Positions 49,996 to 59,338 of a stretch of 64,000 nt of DNA are shown piece after piece. The stretch comes from Nibribacter roseus. GTDB taxonomy: Bacteria > Bacteroidota > Bacteroidia > Cytophagales > Hymenobacteraceae. The stretch's first letter is position 1. Each line of letters starts with the position of its first letter. The notes beneath the pieces are model-generated. The model was given only the letters and a program-made list of their open reading frames with translations. It ran no database searches and was not told the origin of the DNA. The stretch spans positions 2,046,001-2,110,000 of the forward strand of contig NZ_JBHSYQ010000003.1 of the NCBI RefSeq assembly GCF_042662225.1, read 5' to 3'. Both the position numbers and the translations under genes were made by a program.

Positions 49996-51078
49996 TTATT
50001 TCAAGTAGCGAAAATCATGGCCGCTCTCCAGTTGGAGTAAGAACTGGTAGTAAAGCTGAATGATATTCTCAATATCATCTTTATGTACAGTTTCTACTGT
50101 GGTGTGCATGTATTTTAGTGGCAAAGAAATTAACGCTGAAGCTACCCCTTCGTTTGAATAAGCAAAAGCATCGGTATCGGTGCCGGTGGCGCGGGTGGCG
50201 GCGGCGCGTTGGAACGGAATATTATTTTTCTGCGCCACGTCAATTAGCATGTTCAGCACATTGTTCTGCACGGCAGGACCATACGTGAGCACTGGACCTT
50301 TTCCGCAATGCAAATCACCGTTGGTTTTCTTCTCGTACATAGGCGACTGGGTGTCATGCGTCACGTCTGTAATGATGGCCAAGTTAGGCTTGATCCGGTG
50401 GGCAATCATCTCTGCGCCACGAAGCCCTATTTCTTCCTGTACCGCATTCACTATATATAATCCGAACGGCAGTTTTTTACCGTTTTCTTTCAACAGGCGG
50501 GCCACTTCGGCAATCATAAATCCACCAATGCGGTTGTCTAGCGCACGGCCTACGTAGAATTTGTCGTTCATTACGAATAACTCATCATCAAAAGTAACTA
50601 CGCAGCCTACGTGTATGCCCATATCTTCCACTTCCTGACGGCTGCCGGCGCCGCAGTCTAAGAAGATTGTTTCCATGGTAGGGGCTTTGTCTTGCTCTAC
50701 TTTGCGAACGTGAATGGCAGGCCACCCGAAAACAGCCTTCACCATGCCTTTGCTGGTGTGTATGTTTACCCGTTTAGATGGGGCAATTAATGCGTCTGAA
50801 CCACCGTTACGGCGTACGTAAATGTAGCCTTCTGGGGTGATGTAGTTTACAAACCAGGCAATTTCATCGGCGTGTGCCTCAATGACTACTTTGTATTCTG
50901 CTTCGGGATTAATGACTCCTACCACAGAGCCATAAGTATCTACAAAGTACTCATCTATGTATGGCTTTACATAGTCTAGCCACAGCTTCTGACCCGATGA
51001 CTCAAAGCCGGTAGGTGCGGCATTGTTGAGGTAAGTTTCTAAAAATTTGAAGCTTTCTTCTCTCATAGCTTTCTTCAT
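49996..51078 (-). CDS. M42 family metallopeptidase (glutamyl aminopeptidase/endoglucanase-like)
   Basis: 360 residues. Dinuclear zinc site residues visible: His in IEAHADEIAWF, Asp in GRALDNRIGG, Glu-Glu in AVQEEIGLRGAE, Asp in IITDVTHDT and His in LPLKYMHTTVE. N-terminal AAPTGFESSGQ and YGSVVGVINP fit the family. These cytosolic dodecameric aminopeptidases trim peptides from the proteasome-like or ClpP pathways. The start at 51078 is supported by fit; MREESF four residues later is possible. Confidence 0.93.
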   Translation of the reverse strand: MKKAMREESFKFLETYLNNAAPTGFESSGQKLWLDYVKPYIDEYFVDTYGSVVGVINPEAEYKVVIEAHADEIAWFVNYITPEGYIYVRRNGGSDALIAPSKRVNIHTSKGMVKAVFGWPAIHVRKVEQDKAPTMETIFLDCGAGSRQEVEDMGIHVGCVVTFDDELFVMNDKFYVGRALDNRIGGFMIAEVARLLKENGKKLPFGLYIVNAVQEEIGLRGAEMIAHRIKPNLAIITDVTHDTQSPMYEKKTNGDLHCGKGPVLTYGPAVQNNVLNMLIDVAQKNNIPFQRAAATRATGTDTDAFAYSNEGVASALISLPLKYMHTTVETVHKDDIENIIQLYYQFLLQLESGHDFRYLK

Positions 51079-51203
51079 TGGTGGAGCAGAGCGTTCTCCG
51101 TTTGTAGTTGTTCGTTAGTGTAGTCTTTACGGTTGGTTTGCTCTGTCTAGACCAACCCAAAGGCAATATGTAATTCAATGTTAGATAGGGATGCTTGGCG
51201 TTA

Positions 51204-51240
51204 GACGTAATGTTTGATTCCCTCTTTCTAACATTACGTC
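51204..51240. repeat. Hairpin without T-tract after the acyl-CoA carboxylase gene
   Basis: GACGTAATGTT/AACATTACGTC, 11-bp perfect stem with a 15-base loop, 24 bases past the minus-strand stop. No U-run, so a weak or Rho-type terminator or a processing element. Confidence 0.6.
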
Positions 51241-51263
51241 AACGTGTAACATCTTAATCTTTT

Positions 51264-52826
51264 CTACAGCGGTATGTTGCCGTGTTTTTTCTTGGGTAGT
51301 TGGTCAACTTTATTTTCAAGCATTTTAAAAGCTTTGATCAGTTTGGTGCGGGTTTCAGACGGATAAATCACCTCGTCTACGAATCCGCGGTGGGCGGCTC
51401 TGTATGGCGTGGCGAATTTCTCCTGATACTCGGCAACTTTTTCGGCTAGCTTAGCTTCTGGGTCTTCTGAGGCCGCAATCTCCCGTTTAAAGATGATCTC
51501 AGCAGCTCCTTTGGCTCCCATCACGGCAATCTCGGCGGTTGGCCAAGCATAATTTAAATCTGCCCCAATATGTTTTGAGTTCATCACGTCATAAGCACCA
51601 CCATACGCTTTGCGGGTAATTACCGTTACCCTTGGCACCGTGGCTTCACAGAAAGCATAAAGTAATTTAGCACCGTTGGTAATGATGCCGCGCCACTCTT
51701 GGTCGGTTCCGGGCAGGAAGCCCGGAACGTCTTCCAATACCAGTAGTGGAATATTGAAGCTGTCACAGAAACGCACGAAGCGGGCGGCCTTGGTGCTGGC
51801 GTTAATATCTAACACACCAGCCAAAACGGCCGGTTGGTTACCCACAATGCCAATGCTGCGGCCCGCTAAACGAGCAAAGCCTACCACTATGTTTTCCCCA
51901 AAGTTCTTGTGAACTTCCAAAAAAGTATCAGTGTCTATGATTCCCTCAATCACTTCTCTGATATCATATGGTTGGTTCGGGTTGTCTGGTACTATGGTGT
52001 TCAGAACCTCACGCGTCTCATCTTCCTTTGCTTCGTAAGGCAGGGAAGGGGGAAGTTCTTCGCAGTTTTGGGGCATGTAGCTTAACAGCTGCTTGATGGT
52101 TTGAATGCAGACCACCTCATTGGCGCAAGAAAAATGCGTTACGCCGCTTTTAGTGCTGTGGGTGCTGGCACCGCCTAGTTCTTCAGACGTTACAGTTTCA
52201 TGTGTTACTGTTTTTACCACGTTAGGGCCGGTCACAAACATGTAGGAGGTGTCTTCCACCATCAAAATAAAATCTGTGATGGCAGGGGAGTAGACTGCGC
52301 CACCTGCGCAAGGTCCCATAATACCCGAAAGCTGCGGTACAACGCCTGAGGCCAAGGTGTTTTTGTAGAAGATATCGGCGTAGCCACCTAAAGAAACCAC
52401 ACCTTCTTGAATACGGGCACCGCCTGAATCGTTTAGCCCAATAACCGGTGCGCCATTTTTCATGGCAAGGTCCATGATCTTTACAATCTTCTCAGCGTGG
52501 GTCTCAGAAAGGGAGCCACCAAATACGGTAAAGTCTTGGGAGAACACATAGATTAAACGGCCATTCACTGTACCGTAGCCGGTAACCACTCCATCGCCTA
52601 AGTAGTATTCTTTATCTAGCCCAAAATCTTTGGACCGGTGCATGACAAACTTGCCGATTTCCTCAAAGGAACCTTCATCTAAAAGAAGGTCTATGCGTTC
52701 GCGGGCGGTTAACTTACCTTTTTTGTGTTGGGCATCAATGCGGGCCTGTCCGCCACCTAAAAGGGCTTCGGCATTCTTGCGGTCTAATATCTCAAATTTG
52801 CTGTTTGGTATATTCTGGTCAGACAT
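51264..52826 (-). CDS. Acyl-CoA (propionyl-CoA) carboxylase, carboxyltransferase beta subunit
   Basis: 520 residues. Two crotonase-like halves: GSFEEIGKFVMHRSKDFGLD...GDGVVTGYGTVNGRLIYVFSQDFTVFGGSLSETHAEKIVKIMDLA, IGLNDSGGARIQEGV, IMGPCAGGAVYSPAITDFILMVEDTSYMFVTGP, and in the second half VPGFLPGTDQEWRGIITNGAKLLYAFCEATVPRVTVITRKAYGGAYDVM. It transfers carboxyl from biotin to propionyl- or acetyl-CoA. Its biotin-carrier/alpha partner is not in this window. An exact -7 box precedes it. Confidence 0.94.
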   Translation of the reverse strand: MSDQNIPNSKFEILDRKNAEALLGGGQARIDAQHKKGKLTARERIDLLLDEGSFEEIGKFVMHRSKDFGLDKEYYLGDGVVTGYGTVNGRLIYVFSQDFTVFGGSLSETHAEKIVKIMDLAMKNGAPVIGLNDSGGARIQEGVVSLGGYADIFYKNTLASGVVPQLSGIMGPCAGGAVYSPAITDFILMVEDTSYMFVTGPNVVKTVTHETVTSEELGGASTHSTKSGVTHFSCANEVVCIQTIKQLLSYMPQNCEELPPSLPYEAKEDETREVLNTIVPDNPNQPYDIREVIEGIIDTDTFLEVHKNFGENIVVGFARLAGRSIGIVGNQPAVLAGVLDINASTKAARFVRFCDSFNIPLLVLEDVPGFLPGTDQEWRGIITNGAKLLYAFCEATVPRVTVITRKAYGGAYDVMNSKHIGADLNYAWPTAEIAVMGAKGAAEIIFKREIAASEDPEAKLAEKVAEYQEKFATPYRAAHRGFVDEVIYPSETRTKLIKAFKMLENKVDQLPKKKHGNIPL

Positions 52827-52854
52827 TGAGGCTTTTAATGTTGGTACAAGGATT

Positions 52855-52862
52855 CAAATTTA
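52855..52862 (-). promoter_or_regulatory. -7 box for the acyl-CoA carboxylase gene
   Basis: TAAATTTG on the minus strand, exact TAnnTTTG match, about 29 bases before the start codon. Confidence 0.5.
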
Positions 52863-52992
52863 GAAAAGATTAGGCCAGTGTAAAATTTTTGTTCTGCTTT
52901 CTTATGTGAAAGAAAAAGAAAATGTAATAAATACGCTGTGGCTACGTTGAGGTTCCCGTTAAGTAAATCAGAATTGTTTAATATTGGGAGGT

Positions 52993-53033
52993 CAGTTTTT
53001 AGCCTTTTTTCCAGAAAATAGCTTTAAAACAAG
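52993..53033. repeat. 40-bp bipartite palindrome, copy 19
   Basis: Co-directional (minus) gap. CAGTTTTTAGCCTTTTTT with AAAATAGCTTTAAAACAAG; followed directly by the clpC terminator. Confidence 0.75.
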
Positions 53034-53065
53034 AAAGGCTGACAGATTGTCTGCCAGCCTTTCTA
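53031..53065. terminator. Intrinsic terminator after clpC
   Basis: AGAAAGGCTG-A-CAGA with TCTG-C-CAGCCTTTCT, 3-base loop, 15 bases past the minus-strand stop. Confidence 0.88.
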
Positions 53066-53079
53066 ATATCTATTAGAAA

Positions 53080-55692
53080 TTAGTCTTTCTTCTTATCGCT
53101 TGACTTAGTTGTTTCCTCTTCTTCAGACGAAGAATCAGTAACGTCTGGTATGTCATCAGAAGTGTCTGGAGCTACATCTTTGCCTTTACGGTTTGTGAAC
53201 TTCAGCTCCTCTTTTCCTTCTTCATGGTCAATCACAATGGTGTCTCCCTGAGCTAGTTCAGCTTTCAAGATTTCCTCTGCAATTGGATCTTCCATGTATT
53301 TGGTGATGGCTCGGTTCAACGGACGGGCACCATATTTAGAGTCATATCCTTTCTCGGCCACGAAATCTTTGGCCGCATCAGTGATTTCTATGGTATAGCC
53401 CAACGTTTTCACACGGGTCAACAACTTGCTCAATGAGATATCAATGATTTTATGGATATCTTCTTTGGCCAATGAGTTGAACACAATCACATCATCCAGA
53501 CGATTCAGGAACTCAGGAGAGAACGTTTTCTTCAAAGCAGCCGCTATGGTGCCTTTCATGATGTCGTCCATGTTCTCCTGGCGGGTTTTGGTAGCGAAAC
53601 CAACCCCAGCTCCGAAGTCCTGCAAATCACGCGCTCCAATATTGGAGGTCATGATGATGATGGTGTTTCTGAAGTCAACTTTACGGCCTAAACCATCGGT
53701 TAACACACCGTCATCCAGCACTTGCAACAACAGGTTGTACACGTCTGGGTGCGCTTTCTCAATCTCGTCCAACAACACCACAGAATACGGCTTGCGGCGG
53801 ATTTTCTCGGTCAGCTGACCACCTTCTTCGTACCCAACGTAGCCCGGAGGCGCTCCTACCAAGCGAGATACGCTGAATTTTTCCATGTACTCACTCATGT
53901 CAATGCGCACCAAAGAATCTTCTTTATCGAACAGATAAGTAGCCAGAACTTTAGCAAGCTCAGTTTTACCTACCCCAGTTGGACCTAAGAACACGAATGA
54001 GCCTATTGGGCGTTTTGGGTCTTTCAGGCCAACACGCGTCCGCTGGATGGCTTTCACCAACTGCTGAATCGCTTTGTCCTGACCGATTACTTTGCCTTTC
54101 AGCTCTTCGCCCATGTTCAGAAGCTTCAAGCTTTCTTTCTGCGCGATACGTTTTACCGGAATACCCGTCATCATGGCGATTACCTCGGCCACGTTTTCTT
54201 CTTTCACGGCGTAACGCTTCTTCTTGGTTTCCTCTTCCCAGCTCTTTTTAGCAGAGTCAAGTTGGTCAAGAAGTTTTTTCTCTTTGTCGCGCAGTTGAGC
54301 AGCCTCTTCGTATTTCTGGCTTTTCACCACACGGTTTTTCTCGTCCTTGATGTTCTCAATCTGCTCTTCAAGCTTCAAGATGTCATCTGGCACCACTATG
54401 TTGTTGATGTGAACGCGTGCACCGGCCTCATCCAGAATGTCAATAGCTTTGTCTGGTAAGAAACGATCGCTCATGTAGCGGTCACTCAACTTAACACAGG
54501 CCTCAATGGCTTTGTCTGAATACGTTACGTGGTGGTGATCTTGGTACTTATCTTTGATGTTGTGCAGGATCTCAATAGTTTCCTCTGGCGTGGTAGGGTC
54601 TACCATCACAATCTGGAAACGACGAGCCAAAGCACCATCTTTCTCAATGTACTGACGGTACTCGTCTAGCGTAGTAGCGCCGATGCATTGAATTTCGCCA
54701 CGAGCCAGAGCAGGTTTGAACATGTTCGAGGCATCCAGCGAACCAGATGCTCCACCAGCACCTACAATGGTGTGTAGCTCATCAATGAACAAGATTACGT
54801 CCGGAGATTTCTCCAGCTCGTTCATCACGGCTTTCATGCGCTCCTCAAACTGACCGCGGTATTTAGTACCTGCCACCAATGAGGCAAGGTCTAATGTAAC
54901 CACGCGCTTGCCGAACAACACGCGAGACACTTTTTTCTGAATAATACGCAGGGCCAGACCTTCGGCAATAGCCGTTTTACCTACCCCTGGTTCACCAATC
55001 AAGATTGGGTTATTTTTCTTACGGCGGCTCAGTACCTGGGCCACGCGCTCAATCTCTTTCTCACGACCTACAATTGGGTCAAGTTTGCCTTCCTCAGCCA
55101 GCTTGGTGAGATCACGACCGAAGTTGTCCAGCACCGGGGTGCGGGATTTTTCGGCACCCTTCTTGGCGGTTGCGCCAGCGCCTCCCTTAGAGGAAGAGCC
55201 AAAGAGTTTGTCGTTGTCGTCGTTGTCGTCGGTATCTGAAGAGGCGAGTGGGTTGTTAGCATGATAGTCTAACGAATCCCGGATGGCTTCATAGTTCACG
55301 TTGAATTTGGCTAAGGTTTGCGATGAAATATTATCCTCATCCCGCAAAATAGACAGCAACAGGTGTTCTGTACCTATGATGTCTGACTTGAAGATCTTTG
55401 CCTCCAAGTAAGTTATTTTCAGGACCTTCTCCGTCTGTTTGGTCAGCGGTATGCTGCCGGTAATATTGGTATTAGGGCTGGCGGTGTTTTTGGTGGCTTG
55501 CTCAAGCGCGTACTTAAGCTCCTCCATAGGTACCCCCAGTTTTTTAAGTAAAGATATGGCGGTGCCTTCTCCTTCGCGTATCATTCCCAGAAGCAAATGC
55601 TCGGTACCAATGTAATCATGGCCCAGGCGAATGGCTTCCTCGCGACTGAGAGAGATCACCTCTTTCACTCTATTTGAGAATTTGGCTTCCAT
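53080..55692 (-). CDS. clpC: ATP-dependent Clp protease ATP-binding subunit ClpC
   Basis: 870 residues from ATG 55692 (MEAKFSNRVKEVI); an upstream frame to 55794 has unrelated leader residues. Two Clp_N repeats (1-145), AAA1 with GEPGVGKTA, a UVR-containing middle domain (KEKKLLDQLDSAKKSWEEE), AAA2 with GPTGVGKTE and Walker B VVLLDEIEKAHPDV, and an acidic Ser/Asp/Glu tail (about 840-870). Hexameric unfoldase feeding the ClpP protease. wbqC ends 98 bases upstream on the same strand. Confidence 0.96.
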   Translation of the reverse strand: MEAKFSNRVKEVISLSREEAIRLGHDYIGTEHLLLGMIREGEGTAISLLKKLGVPMEELKYALEQATKNTASPNTNITGSIPLTKQTEKVLKITYLEAKIFKSDIIGTEHLLLSILRDEDNISSQTLAKFNVNYEAIRDSLDYHANNPLASSDTDDNDDNDKLFGSSSKGGAGATAKKGAEKSRTPVLDNFGRDLTKLAEEGKLDPIVGREKEIERVAQVLSRRKKNNPILIGEPGVGKTAIAEGLALRIIQKKVSRVLFGKRVVTLDLASLVAGTKYRGQFEERMKAVMNELEKSPDVILFIDELHTIVGAGGASGSLDASNMFKPALARGEIQCIGATTLDEYRQYIEKDGALARRFQIVMVDPTTPEETIEILHNIKDKYQDHHHVTYSDKAIEACVKLSDRYMSDRFLPDKAIDILDEAGARVHINNIVVPDDILKLEEQIENIKDEKNRVVKSQKYEEAAQLRDKEKKLLDQLDSAKKSWEEETKKKRYAVKEENVAEVIAMMTGIPVKRIAQKESLKLLNMGEELKGKVIGQDKAIQQLVKAIQRTRVGLKDPKRPIGSFVFLGPTGVGKTELAKVLATYLFDKEDSLVRIDMSEYMEKFSVSRLVGAPPGYVGYEEGGQLTEKIRRKPYSVVLLDEIEKAHPDVYNLLLQVLDDGVLTDGLGRKVDFRNTIIIMTSNIGARDLQDFGAGVGFATKTRQENMDDIMKGTIAAALKKTFSPEFLNRLDDVIVFNSLAKEDIHKIIDISLSKLLTRVKTLGYTIEITDAAKDFVAEKGYDSKYGARPLNRAITKYMEDPIAEEILKAELAQGDTIVIDHEEGKEELKFTNRKGKDVAPDTSDDIPDVTDSSSEEEETTKSSDKKKD

Positions 55693-55790
55693 GTAGTCTA
55701 GTCTAGTAAAATATTGTTGTGCGTCTGCTGTAACTGGTTGTAGCCAAGGCTTTCGCGCTATATTGTAAACAAGCTGAGTAGGGCAAATGT

Positions 55791-56408
55791 TCAACAGAAA
55801 GCCGCGGGGTTCTGAAGGTAAATAGATGCCTCTGGGCCTAAGTTAAACAACAAGTCCAGTATACTCAGATTTGATGCAAATTGTTTGCCAAACACCTGCC
55901 GGTATGGCATAAGGCGCAAATTGTCAGGCTCCTTTTTGGGGTGAAGAACCCCGCGCCAATCCAACACCGGTGCCTCGTACGTGTTCACATACGTTTGGGT
56001 AAGGCTAATGGGTTTGTTTAGCTTCAGGAATTTAACGAAAAGTTTGAACAATTCCATATTCAGCCTGAAAAGGTATTTAGGTTTTTGCGCGTACACATCC
56101 AAAATATAGTCTTCATAGTACTCAAAGAAAGGAGCGTTGCCGTAGGCGCTCCTGATGGTACGCCAGTGAATGTCCGTCCACCGCTGTGTGTAATCAATCT
56201 CTAATTCCGTGATGATAGTCTTACTGTTTCCTTTCAACACCGGCACGGTAAGCGGTAATACCCCTTGGGCTGTTAAGATGTGACAGCGGTTGCGGTAGCT
56301 CTGTTTCTGGTAATGCTCGTGGGCTTCAAAAATAAGTTCATCTGCTTCAAAAGCTTTCTGAAAATAAAAGATGCTGGGGAGGTAATGGATTTCGGTGAGT
56401 AAGTGCAT
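55791..56408 (-). CDS. WbqC-like family protein
   Basis: 205 residues. Opening EIHYLPSIFYFQKAFEADELIFEAHEHYQKQSYRNRCHILTAQGVLPLTVPVLKG, middle YTQRWTDIHWRTIRSAYGNAPFFEYYEDYI and later PYRQVFGKQFASNLSILDLLFNLGPEA are WbqC family hallmarks. The family is found in polysaccharide clusters and stand-alone in Bacteroidota; its enzymatic role is not settled. Ends 98 bases before clpC. Confidence 0.9.
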   Translation of the reverse strand: MHLLTEIHYLPSIFYFQKAFEADELIFEAHEHYQKQSYRNRCHILTAQGVLPLTVPVLKGNSKTIITELEIDYTQRWTDIHWRTIRSAYGNAPFFEYYEDYILDVYAQKPKYLFRLNMELFKLFVKFLKLNKPISLTQTYVNTYEAPVLDWRGVLHPKKEPDNLRLMPYRQVFGKQFASNLSILDLLFNLGPEASIYLQNPAAFC

Positions 56409-56590
56409 GCGGTAGAATTGATTCTTTGCAAGTATAGGGATTTATCTGAAGTGTGGCATGGTTTGTCAATTCTCACATATAGCCATTTCATTATTCCAGA
56501 AACACGCATTCCCAATATTCCCCATTGACAGGGGCGAAGGGGGATGTTTACACCAGTAGATACACGCATTCCTGGTCCTTCTCTTTTGCG

Positions 56591-56651
56591 GTCATCCTGA
56601 GCATTCTTGAGGCGAGAGCCGAAAAGGGCTAGCGTAGCTACCGAAGGATCT
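56591..56651. repeat. Degenerate dispersed repeat, TCATCCTGAGC...CGAAGGATCT type
   Basis: GTCATCCTGAGC (56591-56602) and CGAAGGATCT (56642-56651) bound a 39-base core. Similar flank pairs recur in intergenic regions of many bacterial genomes in my memory, usually with a much shorter core. Confidence 0.55.
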
Positions 56652-57079
56652 AACGAAGCCTTTTTCTCTTGCCCCTGCTTTACCCTCCGCCGTTGTTGCT
56701 TGTTCTCACCAACAGCCTAAATTACTATTGCTCCCACAGCCGCTTCTGCCTCATCTCAATCTGCATCTCTCCCTGCTTAGGTTTGTCACTTTTCTCCTTG
56801 ATGAGAAAAGTAACCAAAAGAATCAAGAAGCCCCTGACTCGCTGCCGCTCAAACAGGAGGGGCTTCAGTAAATTTACCACCTGGCCAATGTGCGAAGTTC
56901 CATAGCTTCTGTGGCTACTACTAACTAGAACCTGCGTCTCGTGCTCCCGCTAAGCGCCTACGTGCCCTTGGCACTGCGTTGCCCGCTCCCGCAGGATAGG
57001 CTAAGGAGGGTATGGTTTCTATTCTATATTTTTTTAATGACTCATAACTCGCGACTCATGACTCAGGACTCACCTTCCC

Positions 57080-57119
57080 GTGTTTTAAACTTGTTTTTCC
57101 AAAATTAGCCCGAAAACGC
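57080..57119. repeat. 40-bp bipartite palindrome, copy 20
   Basis: Divergent gap. GTGTTTTAAACTTGTTTTT with AAAATTAGCCCGAAAACGC. Confidence 0.75.
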
Positions 57120-57233
57120 TACTAGGTTTCCCGGAGGTAACGCGACTGTGTCAGAAAAAGAGAACTTTCTGGGCGTACTTTCGACTTTTAAAGGGGCTTT
57201 CGTAAAAGAAGTAGTACGAAAAGAAATTATACC

Positions 57234-58247
57234 ATGAGCAATAGAAAATTAGCAGATATACCCGTTTCAGTTTTAGACTTAGTACCCATTCTGCAGGATA
57301 AAACCGCTTTAGATTCATTTAAAAGCACCGCAGACCTGGCGCAGCACGTGGAACGTTGGGGCTATACCCGCTACTGGATGGCGGAGCACCACAACATGGC
57401 TGGCATTGCCTCTTCGGCCACAGTGGTTTTAATTGGTCATGTTGCTGGGGCTACTTCTAAAATAAGAGTTGGCTCCGGTGGAATTATGCTACCGAACCAC
57501 GCGCCGCTGGTGGTGGCAGAGCAGTTTGGCACCCTAGCCTCTTTGTACCCTAATAGAATTGATTTAGGCTTGGGCCGCGCTCCGGGTACAGACCAGGGCA
57601 CAGCCATGGCGTTACGAAGAGATTTAAGAGGCTCAGTAGATGAGTTCCCGCAAAATGTGGTGGAGCTGAAGAATTACCTTGGGCCAGCCGACCCATCGGC
57701 AAAGGTGCGGGCGGTACCGGGTGAAGGGACAAACGTGCCTATCTGGATTCTAGGCTCCAGTACATTCGGAGCACAGCTGGCCGGAATTTTGGGATTGCCT
57801 TATGCTTTTGCCAGCCATTTTGCGCCAGCACAATTACATGCTGCCTTGAAAGTGTACCGCGAGAGTTTCCAACCTATTGGGGAATTGAAGGAACCGTACG
57901 CCATGGCTTGTGTGAACGTTATCGCCGCTGATACTGATGAAGAGGCTATTCATCTTTCTACTACGCTTTACCAGTCTTTCCTGAACGTGATACGTGGCAC
58001 CGCGAGGCCAATGCAGCCACCGGTAAAAAGCATGGAAGGCCTTTGGGATGCAAACGAACGCTACGCAGTACAGCAGATGTTGCGCTACTCTTTTATAGGT
58101 GGACCCAGAGAAGTGAAAGAAGAACTGCAGGCTTTTCAGGACGAAACCGGAGTAGATGAGATCATGATTGGCTGCAATGTGTATGATCATGCCGCCCGCT
58201 TACGATCTTATGAAATAGTTTCTGATTTCTTCAAAAAAGCAGATTAA
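57234..58247 (+). CDS. Luciferase-like (LLM class) flavin-dependent oxidoreductase
   Basis: 337 residues. Opens IPVSVLDLVPI, then GYTRYWMAEHHNMAGIASSATVVLIGHVAGATSKIRVGSGGIMLPNHAPLVVAEQFGTLASLYPNRIDLGLGRAPGTD, the bacterial luciferase-like TIM barrel that uses reduced FMN. Closest in pattern to the YhbW/MsnO8-type monooxygenases. Substrate unknown. Monocistronic with a terminator after it. Confidence 0.92.
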   Translation: MSNRKLADIPVSVLDLVPILQDKTALDSFKSTADLAQHVERWGYTRYWMAEHHNMAGIASSATVVLIGHVAGATSKIRVGSGGIMLPNHAPLVVAEQFGTLASLYPNRIDLGLGRAPGTDQGTAMALRRDLRGSVDEFPQNVVELKNYLGPADPSAKVRAVPGEGTNVPIWILGSSTFGAQLAGILGLPYAFASHFAPAQLHAALKVYRESFQPIGELKEPYAMACVNVIAADTDEEAIHLSTTLYQSFLNVIRGTARPMQPPVKSMEGLWDANERYAVQQMLRYSFIGGPREVKEELQAFQDETGVDEIMIGCNVYDHAARLRSYEIVSDFFKKAD

Positions 58248-58632
58248 AGCAAGTGTTTAAAGGGTGGTAGTTACCTTCTAACTATGTTAGAAAAGCAGGC
58301 CGAGGATGTTTTCATCTCTTCGGCCTGCTTTTTTGTTACATCTTTACCAATTGTTAGGCGCAGTCAATTGGCTTTATTGGCAAATTAATAAGTGGCATAA
58401 GTTTGAAGTTGGGTAAGTATTATGGCAGATTATTTCTAGCCGTGTTAGTGTTAGATGCTTAAATGGTAAGGATGTGCAGATTTCCTCAATGTACTGAGTT
58501 AAGAGAAAAGTTCTTTCTTTCTTCAATAGTTTCCAGAAGTTGACCTGTTGTGGCGAATTCGCGTAGATTGCTGAAATATATGGCTACTGAAAAAAGTTTT
58601 TTGTGTAGTCAAAGTTCTTAACATTGGTTTAT
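58248..58632. other. Gap between oxidoreductase and STM3941-like gene
   Basis: 385 bases: terminator at 58291-58334, an inverted pair CCAATTG/CAATTGG (58348-58372), and otherwise AT-rich sequence without a recognised promoter box. Confidence 0.5.
58291..58334 (+). terminator. Intrinsic terminator after the oxidoreductase gene
   Basis: AAAAGCAGGCCGA pairs with TCGGCCTGCTTTT, followed by a T-run. Confidence 0.88.
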
Positions 58633-59169
58633 ATGGCTTCGCTTCCTCCCTTAGATATTCCTTTGAGCAAGAAAAAGAGCGTAAAAATGCTGCTTTTGTG
58701 CATTGCCTTTGTATTGGCTTGCTGGTTTATCTGGGACAGGGCAGAAGATTATGCTTACACTACCTTGTTCAGGGGAGTTGCCATGGCCGGCTTTGCCTTC
58801 TTCGGGCTGTTGTGCGGTGGCTACGGTCTTTTCAAGTTGTTCGACAACAGACCAGGTCTGGTACTTGACCAGCACGGAATTAGGGACAATTCAAGTGCCA
58901 TTGCTGGTAAACTAATTCGGTGGCAGCAGGTAACAGGTCTTGAAGAAAGAGTAATTGTAAATACTCCTTACCTGTTGGTATTCGTGAAAAACCCAGAAGA
59001 AGTCATCAGGAAAGAAAACTTCTTCAAACAAAAGATCATGCGCCTGAACCAAAAATCGTACGGAACTCCTTTGGCGCTTTCAAACCAAGCCCTGCAGTGC
59101 GACTTCGAAGAAATGGTAAAACTTGTGCAGCAGTATTACGCTGCCTACGGAGCAGTGGAGGCGCAGTAA
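58633..59169 (+). CDS. STM3941-like membrane protein
   Basis: 178 residues from ATG 58633. Two membrane helices (about 18-36 and 45-68) then a soluble domain: FDNRPGLVLDQHGIRDNSSAIAGKLIRWQQVTGLEERVIVNTPYLLVFVKNPEEVI and a C-terminal YGTPLALSNQALQCDFEEMVKLVQQYYAAY. This matches the STM3941 family pattern of two helices plus a PH-like domain. Function unknown. Followed 10 bases later by palindrome copy 21. Confidence 0.8.
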   Translation: MASLPPLDIPLSKKKSVKMLLLCIAFVLACWFIWDRAEDYAYTTLFRGVAMAGFAFFGLLCGGYGLFKLFDNRPGLVLDQHGIRDNSSAIAGKLIRWQQVTGLEERVIVNTPYLLVFVKNPEEVIRKENFFKQKIMRLNQKSYGTPLALSNQALQCDFEEMVKLVQQYYAAYGAVEAQ

Positions 59170-59170
59170 A

Positions 59171-59228
59171 TAATCGCCCCTGTTTTAGGCTTGTTTCTGA
59201 AAAAACAAGCCTAAAACAGGGGCGATTA
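59171..59228. repeat. 40-bp bipartite palindrome, copy 21, extended to 58 bp
   Basis: Core 59180-59219: CTGTTTTAGGCTTGTTT pairs perfectly with AAACAAGCCTAAAACAG; a further 9 bp (TAATCGCCC/GGGCGATTA) pair outside it. Convergent gap, so it may double as a terminator. Confidence 0.92.
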
Positions 59229-59338
59229 TATGTGGTTCTGCACCAGCTAACGAAGTAGGTTAAACTTAGAAGAGCCTAAGCTTCTCCTATTCAACATTTC
59301 CTCCGACTCAAACCTCAGGACTCTCGACTTAGAACTTC

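Larger units (their letters stand above)
56409..57233. other. 825-base gap with several degenerate repeated motifs
   Basis: Divergent gap (wbqC minus, oxidoreductase plus). Contains ACACGCATTCC twice (56501 and 56571), ATCCT...AGGAT flanks at 56593 and 56646 with inner hairpins (AGCC/GGCT; TAGC/GCTA), AGAAAAGTAACCAAAAG (56803), GC-rich scrambled sequence at 56930-57010, four imperfect gactcat units (57038-57072) and palindrome copy 20. I see no intact gene; it reads as accumulated repeat debris. Confidence 0.6.

Noticed and set aside
56669..56905. 78-residue open frame in the long gap
   Set aside because: Low-complexity Leu/Ser/Cys-rich translation over repeat debris, no start signal or homology.
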